Position numbers and translations under genes: made by a program | From: Ecdyonurus torrentis | Taxonomy: Eukaryota > Arthropoda > Insecta > Ephemeroptera > Heptageniidae | NCBI GenBank assembly: GCA_949318235.1 | Contig: OX439137.1 | Location: forward strand, 25,327,799 to 25,391,798 | DNA: 64,000 bases | Direction of reading: 5' to 3' | Shown here: positions 10,375 through 21,481 of the stretch, piece after piece | Numbering within the stretch: position 1 is the first letter of the stretch | How the letters are laid out: each line of letters opens with the position of its first letter | The notes under the pieces: generated by a model | What the model saw: only the letters and a program-made list of their open reading frames with translations | Database searches by the model: none | What the model was told of the DNA's origin: nothing

Positions 10375-11934
10375 CCCTGACTCGACAGGCGCACAAAAAT
10401 TGTGCGTAATTACGACTCTGTTTTGGCGTAATATTACGCACATTTGGTCGAAATTTACGCCAAACTTTGTGCGACAATTTTTTACCCTATTTCAATAACC
10501 CACGAAATTACGCACATTTTGTGCGTAACTTGGCGCTCTGTTGCGTAATGTCGTACATATATACGAAATTTCGTACTTATGTGCGTAATTTACGCACATG
10601 TACTGCAGGTTGCATCGCTTAAAAAGCCAGGGGCACAATGCATTGCCGTCGCCGTGCCGCCAGCCTGGGCACCCCCTAAATCCACCCCCCACCCCCTAAA
10701 ATTTAATAATTTTATATTGATTAATAATTAGTATAATTACAGTATGTTTTTTTTAATTAATTAATCAATTTAAAATAATTAAAAGTCAAGTAAGATTGGT
10801 ACAGCCAGGACTTCATAATATTGCTCGGCTTCATCTGGGCCTATAACACACACACATACAATAAAATACAAGTCACTGATTGCAAGGTTTGCAGCTATCG
10901 TAGAGACTTGTAAATTCTGCAGGACCCAAATTATTGCTCGGCTTCATCCTATAACACACATACAATTAAATATAAGTCTCCCCGCATGCAATATTTTTAG
11001 CTTGTAGAGATTGCATGGTACAGCCTGCAGGACTTCAATTATTGCTTGACTTCATCTATATATAACACACACATGCAATAAAATATATGTCCCGCCTACA
11101 TGCAATGTTTTGAGCTATCGTAGAGGTACAGCCTGCAGGACTTCAATTATTGCTCGGCTTGATCCTATAACACACACAATAAAATAAGTCACTGCGCATG
11201 CAATGTTAATGATGGCTGGTCCCATTGTTGTAAGTAATACATAACAAAAATAGACACATTACATATATGGACAAAACTGGATGTGGCCACAGCCTCAGTT
11301 GTACTTTGTCGTATATCATTGCATAAATTCAACATACTAGAATCATAAACAAAATAACGAAATTAAAAAAATAAAATAAACTCTATATGTGTACTCACTT
11401 GCTTGAAGATCTAATGTGCTGTATTTTAATTCACTACACTATAGGCTAGGCCGCGCGCCGCACCCAGCCGCGCCATTGTGTAAACAAAGCATATGGGAAG
11501 CAAAAGCCGCAATTTTAAAGACCTGAAAAATGTACCAAAAAGACTCACAAAGTATACAATTTTCATATATTTGCAATAATTAAACGTTAAGTTACTTCCC
11601 GTGATATCTTCTTGTCTAAGATTGCTTCTTAATTCTTCATTAACATCCATAAATGACGAGATCCGAGAACACAAGCGACTGTAAACAAATGTCGGCATCA
11701 CGACGTCACAATCCAATATGGCGGCATGCGCACATGCGCACATGCCGCAAAATTCAAAATTCACGCATATGCGAATTTTACGTACAATGGGCACAACTTT
11801 GTGCGTAATTTTTTTGTAATTTTCAAGTTACGCACAACGCGCACAAACTTTGGGCGTAATTGTGAGTAATTTTTATGTTACGCCTAAAATTGTGCGTAAT
11901 TACGCACAATGTTTGTGCGCCTGTCGAGTCAGGG
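10375..11934. mobile_element. 1,560-bp TIR DNA element, non-autonomous
   Basis: The left terminus is CCCTGACTCGACAGGCGCAC and the right terminus is its inverse, GTGCGCCTGTCGAGTCAGGG. Dense subterminal repeats of GTGCGTAA / TTACGCAC fill about 200 bp at the left end and about 100 bp at the right, in both orientations. The interior is richer in GC and CpG than the surroundings and contains a four-unit tandem repeat (about 10,798-11,214). The longest reading frame (11,426-11,794, minus strand, 122 codons) shows no transposase motif. It splits the right arm of the foldback. No convincing target duplication is visible (GT at most), so the superfamily is open. Confidence 0.85.
10798..11214 (+). repeat. 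About 115-bp minisatellite, four diverged units
   Basis: Each unit begins near GGTACAGCCTGCAGGACTTC, continues with ATTGCTCGGCTTCATC, TATAACACACACATACAATA, AAGTCACTGCGCATGCAAT and ends near GAGCTATCGTAGAG. The units differ by indels and substitutions. The array is internal to the 1,560-bp TIR element. Confidence 0.82.
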
Positions 11935-12085
11935 GTATTTTAACAAATCTTACTATCAAGTTTAACGTTCGTGTTCTAGGCAATTAAGCTAATTTATTAA
12001 GGTTACTTTATTTAAAATTATTTTAAGAAGAATAAAAAATGCAGTCTTATATAATCTGCAAATTTTAAACTGATATATTTATGTA

Positions 12086-13534
12086 TATTTGCTTACAATT
12101 AGTAGTTTAGTATTATTTTTTTAATTATGAAAAAAAAATCAATTGTTTAAAAGTTTTAAAAAGTTTAAAATCATACCATTTCTAATCAAAGAAAGGTAAT
12201 AATGATAAAAATTTGAATTTGAGGAGCAAAAATCATAGTTTTAAAATTCTACCTCCAAAAAAATAAGAGAGAGAAAAAAAAAGGAATATGTTTTGCACCA
12301 TGATGTGTTTTGCACCTTTCTTCAGAACGCAAAACACAACCAGCTGGACACCTGAGGGCATGTAACTCCCTTTCAACCCCACGGCCGTTTATATACCTTA
12401 TAATTTTTTTTTACCTCCGTATATCAATTGTAAGCCTGACGTTTCTTAAACAAAAAAAAATTATATATTATAAATTATACCCTGTTTGCAAAATGATTTT
12501 AGTTTAATATGAATATTATAGTTAACTATATATTTCATACAAAAATTTAAGCAATACATTTTTAGGTTTTATCATATAATTTTTATATACTAATATTTTT
12601 TAAATGATGTCTTTAATATCCGCGGAAAAATAAAAAAACGGAATAAATGAATGAGAGAGAGAGAAAGAGAGAAAGAAAATAAGTTTTTCATTCATTCATT
12701 CATTCATTCATTCATTCATTCATTCATTCATTCATTCATTCATTCATTCATTCATTCATTCATTCATTATATATATTCTATATAGTTATAATAGATAGAT
12801 ATAACGATATAGAAAAAATGTAATAATGTTTTTTATGCAACTTTATATTACATCCTTGTTTAATTTGCTGCTAATAAATTGATAGTAAGAGCGATTTTGT
12901 TAATTTTTCTTTCCAAAACTTAAAACAAACTTTAATTGCTTTCTTTCTTTTATATTAAATTATTATTTCTTTTTTCACTTATGTAAAGAAAAAGAAAAAA
13001 AAAAAAAAAAAAAGAGGAAGAAGAGTATAAAGAACATTCTATGATCATGCAGCTTTTAGTGCTTTTACTGACCAACCACTTCTTCATTTTTTTTACCTAC
13101 CTGTACTCCAATACTTTTTAAACGGTACTCCATGAAAAGTACAATAGCCTGGCTTTCCTTTCTTTCTATACCTAATATAAGTCCATAATATATACAGAGT
13201 TTAATACGCATTTTTAAGATCTTCATTTTGCACAGGTGACTAATTTGATTGATATACATTTTAAATAAAACATATAATATAATATAGTTGCAAAAAACTA
13301 AACAAGAATTATTTTAAAAATAATGGAATATAAAATATTGTGTGAATCATAAGAGCTATTTCAAAATATAAAATTGGTTTCAAATATAATTTAAGAAAAA
13401 AAGTGTTATTATTCAATATTTTTTTTTTGGACCGCTGTTTAAATATAAAACTGAATATCATTAAAGAAACTTAAAAATCGTATTAAAGATTTGCAAATCT
13501 AAGGATTCCAAGTAAATAATAATAAATAAAAAAA
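12086..13534. other. Interior of hAT-like element, no gene seen
   Basis: Between the foldback and the right subterminal repeats there is AT-rich sequence with a less AT-rich patch at about 12,290-12,440 and another at about 13,030-13,220. Small frames at 12,310-12,507 and 13,065-13,259 have no recognisable motifs. I assign no function. Confidence 0.5.
12688..12768. repeat. (CATT)n microsatellite, about 81 bp
   Basis: About twenty perfect CATT units, preceded by a short GAGA-rich stretch. Confidence 0.95.
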
Positions 13535-13800
13535 ATCGATTTTTAATTTTGTTATTCGGTTTATCATAAAAAAATATTCGATTTTTTATAACAAATGACC
13601 TTTACGATTCGATTTTTTATTTTTAGATGGTAAAAATCGAATTTTGTAAACCGAATTTTAAAGTCAAAATCATAATAATGACTGAAAAAAACGACAAAAT
13701 CGAAAACCGAATCGTTCTGTTTTTAATCGATTTAATCGAACCGATAAAAAATAAAAACGATTATCCGGTTTCGCAATTTTTAGCGGTTTCCACAGCTCTA

Positions 13801-13808
13801 CTATATCC
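13801..13808. repeat. hAT target-site duplication, right
   Basis: CTATATCC, identical to 6,666-6,673 and directly abutting the right TIR. Confidence 0.9.
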
Positions 13809-13893
13809 TAATGTATCACTGTTCAAAATGTCAGATTTTTCTTTTTTTACAATTTTTTAGTCAATTCCTGCAGTACCTGATTTCCCGCCTTAA
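13809..13893 (+). mobile_element. MITE family A, copy 2, right part
   Basis: It continues the family A sequence interrupted at 6,665: AATGTATCACTGTTCAAAAT, then CAATTCCTGCAGTACCTGAT, ending CCGCCTTAA. The terminal TTAA pairs with the one at 6,386. Confidence 0.85.
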
Positions 13894-16804
13894 CTGGGAG
13901 AAATATATAAATATAATAATATTATACTTTTCAACATAGAGGATCGTATTTAATATAACATCAAGTAGAAAATATTTTGTTTAACCCTTTTGTGATTTGT
14001 AATCCCTTAGGTGCATTTACATATTTATTCATTTGTTACAAAGCAGGAAATTGTTAAACAGCATCATTTTAAATGGAAATAATTTGTTTGATATACAAAG
14101 TTAAAACAAAAAAATGTGTAAGCACCTTTACAGTTTACATATATTTAGCAACAAATGAAGAAAAAAATGTGGACTATATTTTATATAAAATATAAAAAAA
14201 TCAAAATAGACTATATTATTGAAATATAAAGCCATCGGGTAGAGATAAAAAAGCCCTGATATTTAAATCACTTTGAGCAACAAATTTAAATCTTTTTACA
14301 AAGTTTAGATTTTTTTAAATCAAATTTGACCGTTTCATTTTCGTGCACACAAAAAAAAAAAAAAAAAAAAAAAAAACTGTATTATCTAAATTGTGACATT
14401 ATGTGTGTTGTTTGCCTCTACTTGTTTACGATGATATTTTTTGTTTCATCATATTTTAAACAATATAATCATACAGATTTTGTTATTTCAAAATAGATAA
14501 TTTTATGAAATTTCAAAATAAAAATTTCATATAAACATAATAAATTACATAATTAAGTTTCTAGTTCCAACAACAAATTATTGTAAAAATTGTAAGCACA
14601 TTTGACTCACATAGACACTAATCTTTCTCTTTAATTAACAAAATATAGGAACTCTGAAATATTTAAATTTTTAGTACAATTATATAATAGGTGATAGGTT
14701 TATTTTAGAGTTTTCCTATAAAAAAAAAAAAAAAAATTGATAGCGTTAAATTTATTTCAGTGAGTTTATGATTTGACGCAATCCATAATTTCGTTTAAGT
14801 TTTACATTTACGTAAGAAACATAATATATTTAATTCTTATTCTATATTGCAGTAAATTTTAATCCCTTCGATGTTTATTGTAAACAAAAATATAAAAATC
14901 ATACCTGAATTTATTAATATTAAAAAAAAATTATATTTAGTCGCTGTAGTATAATTTTTTTTCTCAGTGTAATTCCAGGTATATAAAGATGTGTGCCAAA
15001 TTCTTAACTCTAAATCACTGACATTAATTCTTATGTATATTTTGGATATAACATTATAATAATATGTATGTATGTATGGACCAATGCAGTAGGTTACTGC
15101 GACAAAAATGTTAACAGATCAATTCTGAAACCCTTTTGTTGTCACATTTTATAATATTTCATATTATTCTATTTTATAAAACTATATGTTTGCCTTTTCA
15201 ATTATATTATTATAGTTTTTGATTATTATTAAAATTATTATGATTATTTATATTAATTTTTATGAAATAATTAAATTTAAAATTTTTGTGCGTTTTGTAA
15301 CGTGATTTTAGATTTACAATAAGATTTCTTTGATGATTTATAACTATTTTTTTTTATAATTAATATAAATGTATGGATTACATTATTTTATTATAGTTTT
15401 GTGGTTTTGACACTTTTTTCTCTTTTTGGTTGGTATTAAGTCTATTAGAAGCTTTCGCAATAGTCATAATACAAGATTCTGCGTAAAATATATAATTTTT
15501 TAGTGTTGCAATAAACAAATTAGGTCGAGATACACAAAATCTTACGTACGAGCTTCATTACATGTTTGTAAAAATGAAAATTATAGTTTTTTTAATTTGT
15601 TTATTTTGTAAAATAATAATAATAATAATAAAATTGTTTTTATTAAGAGGCCACAAAAGGAACAAGCCCACTAGCGTAGTCCTCTGACATTACAGAGTGA
15701 TAGAGTCCTAAAAGAGTCCCCTTCTAGGACTCTAATCTAAGATTCATTTTTATAACAGACATTGGGGGTGTAAAATTTTACTAATTTTATTCTACAGTCT
15801 TAGAAACTACTCTGTATAGAAACAATGCGTATATATTTTATATAAATTTATTGTAAAGATATAAGACAAAATAGTAAAAATTTATACTACAGCGTCTGTA
15901 CAATATGTAAAATCTAAAAAAAAAAAAAAAATTGGCATTAGAAAGAGCCTTTAAATTTTTAGTTACAGGAAGTTATTTTTCCTTCCTCTTCTTTTTTAAT
16001 TGGCTAATAGAATATAATTTTTAAACCTACTTAAAAAAAAATAGAACAATTTTTAGGGGCATATTCCATTAAACGTGTTTTTTGTTATTGTTTTCATCTA
16101 TACCAAAACTATAGTATAGTATCCTTATGAAACCTTTCATTTACTCATTTCTCTAAACGTATAATCATAATTTTCATAAGATTACTGAGAGAAATTGTTT
16201 TTATTACTGTGAGTCGTCACATTACCATATTTATGCCAAAACTTATTTAACTATACAAGTTATCTTCCGGCAATTTTTAATTGTATAAACTATATATTTA
16301 TTAGATAATTTTTTTAACTGTATCAAATTTAAATGTCACATTTTTTAAAAACAAAAATTTTACTCCAAATTATATACACAAATAAAATGTAAAATTTAAT
16401 AAAGTGTGATTCAAAAAGAAAAAAAAAAAAAAAAAAAGATGAAAAGTTACAGAAAACACGTGTTAAAATAAAAAGATATTTGGCTCTACTTCTTGATATA
16501 CACAAGTTTTATTTTATTTTTCTCATCTCATAATAATCGTGATTCACGTGAATATATGACGTCACATTTTAGTAATTCAAGTCACGTGAATTTCTTGAGT
16601 CTCAATTTTTATAATAATAATAATAATAATAGTAAGTCACGGAAAATATTAGCAGAATTTTTTTTAAACTCATTTTTTATATAATAATAATAATAAACGT
16701 AATAATATATTATAAAAACTGTTGATATAAAACACTGAAAAAAATTCAGGTACCAAGAATTCTTGCTCTATTTATTGTATTTTTAGTATACTAACAAAAT
16801 TAAA
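13894..16804. other. AT-rich non-coding stretch
   Basis: No gene seen. It contains a 26-base A run (14,351-14,376) and a short hairpin at 15,702-15,733 (AGAGTCCTA / TAGGACTCT) in a less AT-rich patch. Around 16,538-16,595 two TCACGTGAAT-type E-boxes flank a TGACGTCA site. The frame at 16,493-16,684 crosses an (AAT)n run and is not credible. Confidence 0.55.
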
Positions 16805-17175
16805 TACGTAATAATTATGCTAGCAACAATATTTATGTACATAATAACATAATTAATGTTATATTGTACAGAGATTAAACTTAATAACATAATAGTTAAG
16901 ATATTCAGCATAATTAGCATGTTATTACAAAATAACAATATTTATGCTCTACAATATAGCAATTGGTCAATTAAGTATTTTTTCGTGCATGGAAATAATT
17001 ACATAATTTATGCTGCATTTATGTCATTATAGCATAAATGATGCTAAATTAGGATAACATAAATAATTATGCAGTATATAATTATATTTATGCTTTTATA
17101 ACATCGTTTTTCTGAAATGTAGCATAGATTATGCTGTATTAAACAAATTGTGCTGAAACTGAACTATCATAATTA
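16805..17175. mobile_element. MITE family G, copy 2 (long)
   Basis: It opens with AATACGTAATAATTATGCTAG, has repeated CATAATTA/TTATGCT blocks throughout and closes with AATTGTGCTGAAACTGAACT and an ATAATTATTTTGTA end. The second half (from about 16,990) matches the 37.7 and 45.1 kb copies closely. The first half resembles the 2.5 and 18.8 kb copies. This may be a full-length or compound element. The exact ends are not resolved. Confidence 0.6.
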
Positions 17176-17249
17176 TTTTGTATTTACTTTTTTTCTTGTG
17201 TAGTTTTCATTATAATTTTTAGACTTTTTTCTCTTTATTAAATAATCGT

Positions 17250-17815
17250 GTTTTACCTTTATCATAGTTTTATCGATAAGCCGCTACCTTTCAATCCTTT
17301 CTACCAACACTCTACCTCTTCCTTTACATCCTTTCACCCCTCAAAGGGTAGATCAGGTTTAACATGGGCGCTTGCGCCTTTCCTGGCTACCTTCTGTCAC
17401 TGCTCAACGGTCCTCTCGAATACGGGGGCTTAGTAAGACATACAGTAAATATCAAATAAAAAAAAAAGAAAAAAAAAGTGCAGTATATAACGATATAAAC
17501 GGTCTAAATACACAGCCCTGCATTTGCTATGACAATTTTTATAGGTCACATCAATCATGCACCTCCTGAAGTCTGTGTGTTTCGTGTCGTCGTGCAATTC
17601 GTGTTATCACGCATCGCGTATTGTACTCTCACACCTCACGTATGTATCCAGCAGTGAATTGAACTTGCACTCACGTCAGAGAAGAACATAGAGTTATGGA
17701 TCATCTGCCTTCACCAATATGCCATGTCCAGCTCGACGTGTGTTATATTTTGTTTTATAATTTTTTTTAACTGCACTTCAATTTATGAAAATCGAATAAA
17801 GTTGAAAAAAAAAAT
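17250..17815 (+). other. Anonymous less AT-rich segment with poly-A signal
   Basis: Base composition is clearly less AT-rich than the flanks at 17,280-17,440 and 17,505-17,750. An AATAAA at 17,795-17,800 is followed four bases later by a 10-base A run, the arrangement of a mature mRNA end or retroposon tail. Overlapping 61- and 65-codon frames start here, but neither shows a recognised domain. Possible readings are the 3' end of a retroelement, a processed transcript copy, or a real 3' UTR. I cannot decide between them. Confidence 0.4.
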
Positions 17816-18489
17816 CATTTACAAGAGAAAAATCCATGTATTGAATTTGAACGCAGTCTTAACCTAGTATGCTTATGGTGTTTAAAATTTTCTTGGAGAC
17901 TTCAAGAATGAATTGTTTGATGATATTATGTACTGTCTGTAAGGTAAAAAATTAGAAATGGCACATTCAACGATATTTGTGTCACTTTTCGCCGAATAGA
18001 CAGTTTGTTATAATATTGCTGACTTTTGAATGGTAGTTTCTTTTACAATGTAAGTGTACTTTAGCAAAAAAAAAAAAAAAAAAAAAGAAAAACTTTGTGA
18101 TACTAAGGACACTTGCATTTGTGTTATGGGGGAGGGGGATTAGTGCTTATTTAAAATTTATTATAAATAATACTCATTGTCAATTTAAAGACTAAAAAGC
18201 AACATACAAATATTCTAACCAACAGCTTTACTAAACTTACTTGTCTGCGAATAATGACGTCATGAAAATGAATATATAACAAAATATAAATGAATTTGAA
18301 ACTTTTAAAACTAAATAATAAATATTTAGTTCACCGTATATATAATGAATATTTTTGACTTCCTTACATTTATTCTAAAAATAAGTTTAAAATTTGCGCA
18401 ACCTTCTAATAATTAATATGTCGTGGTAAAGTATTGACTATGCCTATTTTCTAGCTAAGAAAAAAGCGTATTGCAAGATGAAATTGTGT

Positions 18490-18783
18490 ATATATAGACC
18501 CCTTTCACATCCTTGCGCTTTGTCGCCATGTTTGTGGTGCCTAATGTATTGTCCAGCATAGGGGAAACATCATTTCTTCTAATTTCTCACGTAAAAAGAG
18601 TTTATTTCAACTGAACTAATTTTTCTCATATTTTTCGAGCTTATTAGAAGCTAGAAGTAAGTCTTTGATTGAGGTTTGAAGCTTCTTTTGCTATTAAAAA
18701 AATGACGTTTTTCCTATGCTGGCCTATGTATTTATAACCAGAGAAATGGCGGCTCTTAAATATGAGTGCAACCGGTCTATATA
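18490..18783 (+). mobile_element. MITE family E, copy 1
   Basis: Termini are TATATAGACCCCTTTCACAT at the left and, inverted, TATATAGACCGGTTGCACTC at the right. The interior includes GCGCTTTGTCGCCATGTTTG, TTTCAACTGAACTAATTTTT and TTTTCCTATGCTGGCCTATG. A second copy lies inverted at 22,972-23,271. The termini fit a TA-target element of the Tc1/mariner type, but this is not proven. Family F shares the TCCTATGCT core and the CCATG/ATGGC termini, so E and F look like related subfamilies. Confidence 0.8.
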
Positions 18784-18787
18784 CACT

Positions 18788-18995
18788 GATATAATTACGC
18801 TACGTTAATTATGCTAGCTCATTTTCAGCAAAGTTTATTCACTACAGCATAATTTATGCTATAATTCATAATAACTATGCTGCAAAGCATATATATTAAG
18901 GCATACATCAGACTTATTTATGTTTTACTAATTTAGCATCATTTATGCTAAAATGCAGCATAAATAACGTAATTTATTTTTTCCGTGTATGAATT
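18788..18995. mobile_element. MITE family G, copy 3
   Basis: It starts ATAATTACGCTACGTTAATT, then ATGCTAGCTCATTTTCAGCA, and ends AAATAACGTAATTTATTTTT with a CCGTGT terminus. It lies only a few bases from the right end of the family E copy. Confidence 0.65.
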
Positions 18996-19645
18996 AATAA
19001 CAAAATATTATTACAATATACATATATTGTCAAAATCAAATATTAAACAAGTACTCTCAATATCAATATATTTTAATTAATGTCCCCTCTATTTTACTAT
19101 GTATGTATATGTTAGAAGACACGTGTTTCATCAATATAGGTAATTCCCAGGTCAGTTTACTTCATCGGTATAACAATATTAATTTTGTATACTATATGTA
19201 TGTGTATATCATATAGATTATAATATATGACCTTATTAAAATTAATTGCATTAATGAACGTTATAATATAATGTTTATGTATTTTTATGTGATGCATCTT
19301 GATTTTATATTATTATATATTGACATAATATTAAATATTTTATGTCAATAAAATATTGATTGTATGGTGTATCTCTACGCATTTATAATTACATTGACAA
19401 TAATTTTACGTCCCATATTTTACTGCAAATTTCAATGTGCCGTAAAAGCCGTAAAAAATGTTTTTGCTGCTATAAATTATTTCCCATGCATTTGGACGTA
19501 AATAATACTATTCCTGAGGGCTTTTTGGCCGTATACATATCAGAAGCCTTACTTGTGAGATACAAAAAAAGTAGAGGCTAGTGGTTTAAAATTGATACTC
19601 ACTAATTTCGTGCATTGTCTCTATACATTCATGCTTAGAAAGTAC

Positions 19646-19987
19646 CTCAAATGAGAAAGACCAAAACATTTTAGGGGGTAATTTTGTTGCATATTATTCT
19701 TAAAGAGAACATTGTCCTGAATCGATAAATATACAAATTTTTCATTTTTTAGTTCATTGAGTATTTTTAATTAATTTTTATTGTATCAAAATAAAGTCAT
19801 TGGCGTAATTTTATTTCCTATGCTCATATGATTATAAGTTGTCACTCGTGACGTCATTAATCGTAAAAAAATACTTAATGAACCCAAAAATAAGAAATGA
19901 GTATATCAATCAATTCAGGAAAATGCCCTCTATTAGAACACGGAATAAAATCACCTTCTAAAATATTTTTTCAGTCTTACTCATTAT
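19646..19987. mobile_element. MITE family C, copy 1 (foldback type)
   Basis: The left arm reads AATGAGAAAGACCAAAACAT then GGGGGTAATTTTGTTGCATA. The right arm is the inverse, ending AGTCTTACTCATT. The arms are about 150 bp and meet near a TGACGTCA site at 19,849-19,856. TTCATTGAGTATTTTTAATT on the left faces AATACTTAATGAAC on the right. The same structure is at 59,652-59,957, with partial copies at 43.7, 46.2 and 61.1 kb. Confidence 0.78.
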
Positions 19988-21183
19988 TCAAAATTAGATA
20001 CTACAGATGTTTTAAAATGTTTAATTTCTACCAGTGTATGGGTACTGTCTACTAGTGAAATGGGTAGAGAATATACTCTAATGTTTACGTAGAACCCATT
20101 TATCTTTTGCACTCAGCATCGACACTAACTTTTACATTTACAAGTGTGAATATATAAATTGACCAACGAATTAAAGTGCAGGTACAACAATTTAGTTTTA
20201 ACATGCAGCCATGCTTGCAAAACAAAGAGAGGCAACACGTCTTTTCCCCCCTTTTTTTTTTCTTGGTTTGCAAAATTTGCATTTCACGATAAAATTTCAG
20301 AATGACACGTTTTCAACTTTTAATCATAATAATAAGTTTCTGCAAGATTTCAGTCTTTAATTTTCATTTTTTTCTAAATATTATAACTGTGTCTTTATCT
20401 AATTTTTATGCATTGATGGACACCGCGCAAAACCATACATTTTGAATGTGACAGATATCACAGGTTAACTTATTGTTAAAAACCATGACTCGCAAGCAAA
20501 ATTCACCTGCTAGAGTGAGATGATATACACTTAATTATACAATTTTTTTTAGCCTCCTCTACTCTATTACTTTTTCAGGATATTGTCAATCAAAATGACA
20601 GATATTTTAGTTCGTTGTTCAGACTATATTTCAATGAAAATACACTCGTACTTTGACTTGCAATTAAAGCATTTCTAAGTTTCTCTCTATAAATTTGTGA
20701 AATGATAATAAACATTTCTTTTCTGAGTGTATATGACCTAAAACCAACCAAAATATGAGTTGTAATTACGTAATGTGTTTTTCAATGTAATTAAAAATCT
20801 ATTTATCTATCTATCTATCTATATACAGAAAGTGTGTTTTTGTTTTACAATTATTTCTTAATTGTTTCCCATTTAAGTGTCTTTACTACTTGATAGTAAC
20901 ATAAAAAGTTACCACAGTTTGAAAAGTAACCATATTCAACAAGAAACTAAATCTACTTTCTATTATTAGGTTTACCAAAAGTAAAAACATTAGTAAAAAA
21001 TAATAATAGAAAAGAATTTTTGTTGTTTTATTTTATAGTTAAAATTTGAAAATTTGGGTAATATTGAATGATATAAAACAAAATTACTTATTAAAAATTA
21101 AAATAATAATAAAACAGATGTGAACATATAATGCATAATAGATGAAGATAAAAAAAATACAAAAATGCTGTTTTGGTATCTAC

Positions 21184-21214
<31 letters not shown>

Positions 21215-21221
21215 GCTATGT
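19988..21221. other. AT-rich non-coding stretch
   Basis: No gene or bounded element recognised. It contains a short (TATC)n patch at about 20,800-20,823 and a 29-base A run at 21,184-21,212. Confidence 0.55.
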
Positions 21222-21481
21222 TACCTGTAACTTACAATAGGTAAACATTAGCCGGGAACAGGTATTGCTAAATTATAATAATACCTAATACAGGTAAAAA
21301 GTACTAAAATGAAGGTGTATCCTTCACTTCGTAATGTTAACTAAATGGAGAGTTTTTAGGCAATTTCTCATTGTTCGCATCCTTAGGTTGTGCAAACTGT
21401 AGATTAAGTGACATTTTAGTACATAAATACCTGTTCCAGGCTAGTTTTTACCAATTTAAATTTACAGAATTCCTGTACCTA
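21222..21481. mobile_element. Inverted-repeat element, about 260 bp
   Basis: ACCTGTAACTTACAATAGGT, AGCCGGGAACAGGTATTG and AAAGTACTAAAATG on the left are matched in inverse by CATTTTAGTACATAAA, TACCTGTTCCAGGCTAG and AATTCCTGTACC on the right. The arms are roughly 90 bp with indels, around a unique centre of about 80-100 bp. It is probably a MITE. No other copy is recognised in the window. Confidence 0.6.

Larger units (their letters stand above)
9140..12085. mobile_element. Large foldback palindrome, arms about 600 bp
   Basis: Sequence from about 9,140 to 9,889 is repeated in inverse from 9,917 to about 12,085 once two later insertions are removed (9,173-9,323 in the left arm, 10,375-11,934 in the right arm). 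The loop is only about 27 bases. Matching landmarks include GGCAAATTGTC near the centre, GAGGAACGCCCC / GGGGCGTTCCT, AAAATTTGCATTT / AAATGCAAATTTT and GATAGTAAGATTT / AAATCTTACTATC. The arms differ by scattered substitutions. Outer boundaries are approximate. Such long arms with a tiny loop would form a hairpin if transcribed and could feed small-RNA pathways, which is inference. Confidence 0.85.
6674..13800. mobile_element. 7.1-kb hAT-like element with nested insertions
   Basis: The left terminus is TAGAGCTGTGG and the right terminus is its exact inverse, CCACAGCTCTA. Just inside, both ends carry CCGGTTT motifs and many ACCGAA/AATCGATT blocks, typical of subterminal transposase-binding repeats (6,695-6,915 and 13,535-13,785). 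It is flanked by a perfect 8-bp duplication. The TIR start and 8-bp duplication fit the hAT superfamily. No transposase frame is present. Most of the interior is later insertions and microsatellites: two (TA)n blocks, a TTAA-flanked 774-bp element, a small inverted repeat near 8.7 kb, a foldback with two further insertions, and a (CATT)n array. It is therefore non-autonomous and greatly swollen. The host sequence is a family A MITE. Confidence 0.88.

Noticed and set aside
11426..11794. 122-codon minus-strand frame as a transposase remnant
   Set aside because: No DDE/D signature or zinc finger is recognisable, and the region overlaps subterminal repeats of the TIR element.
15702..15733. Bacterial-type terminator hairpin
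   Set aside because: The genome is eukaryotic. The 9-bp stem has no adjoining gene and no U tract of note.
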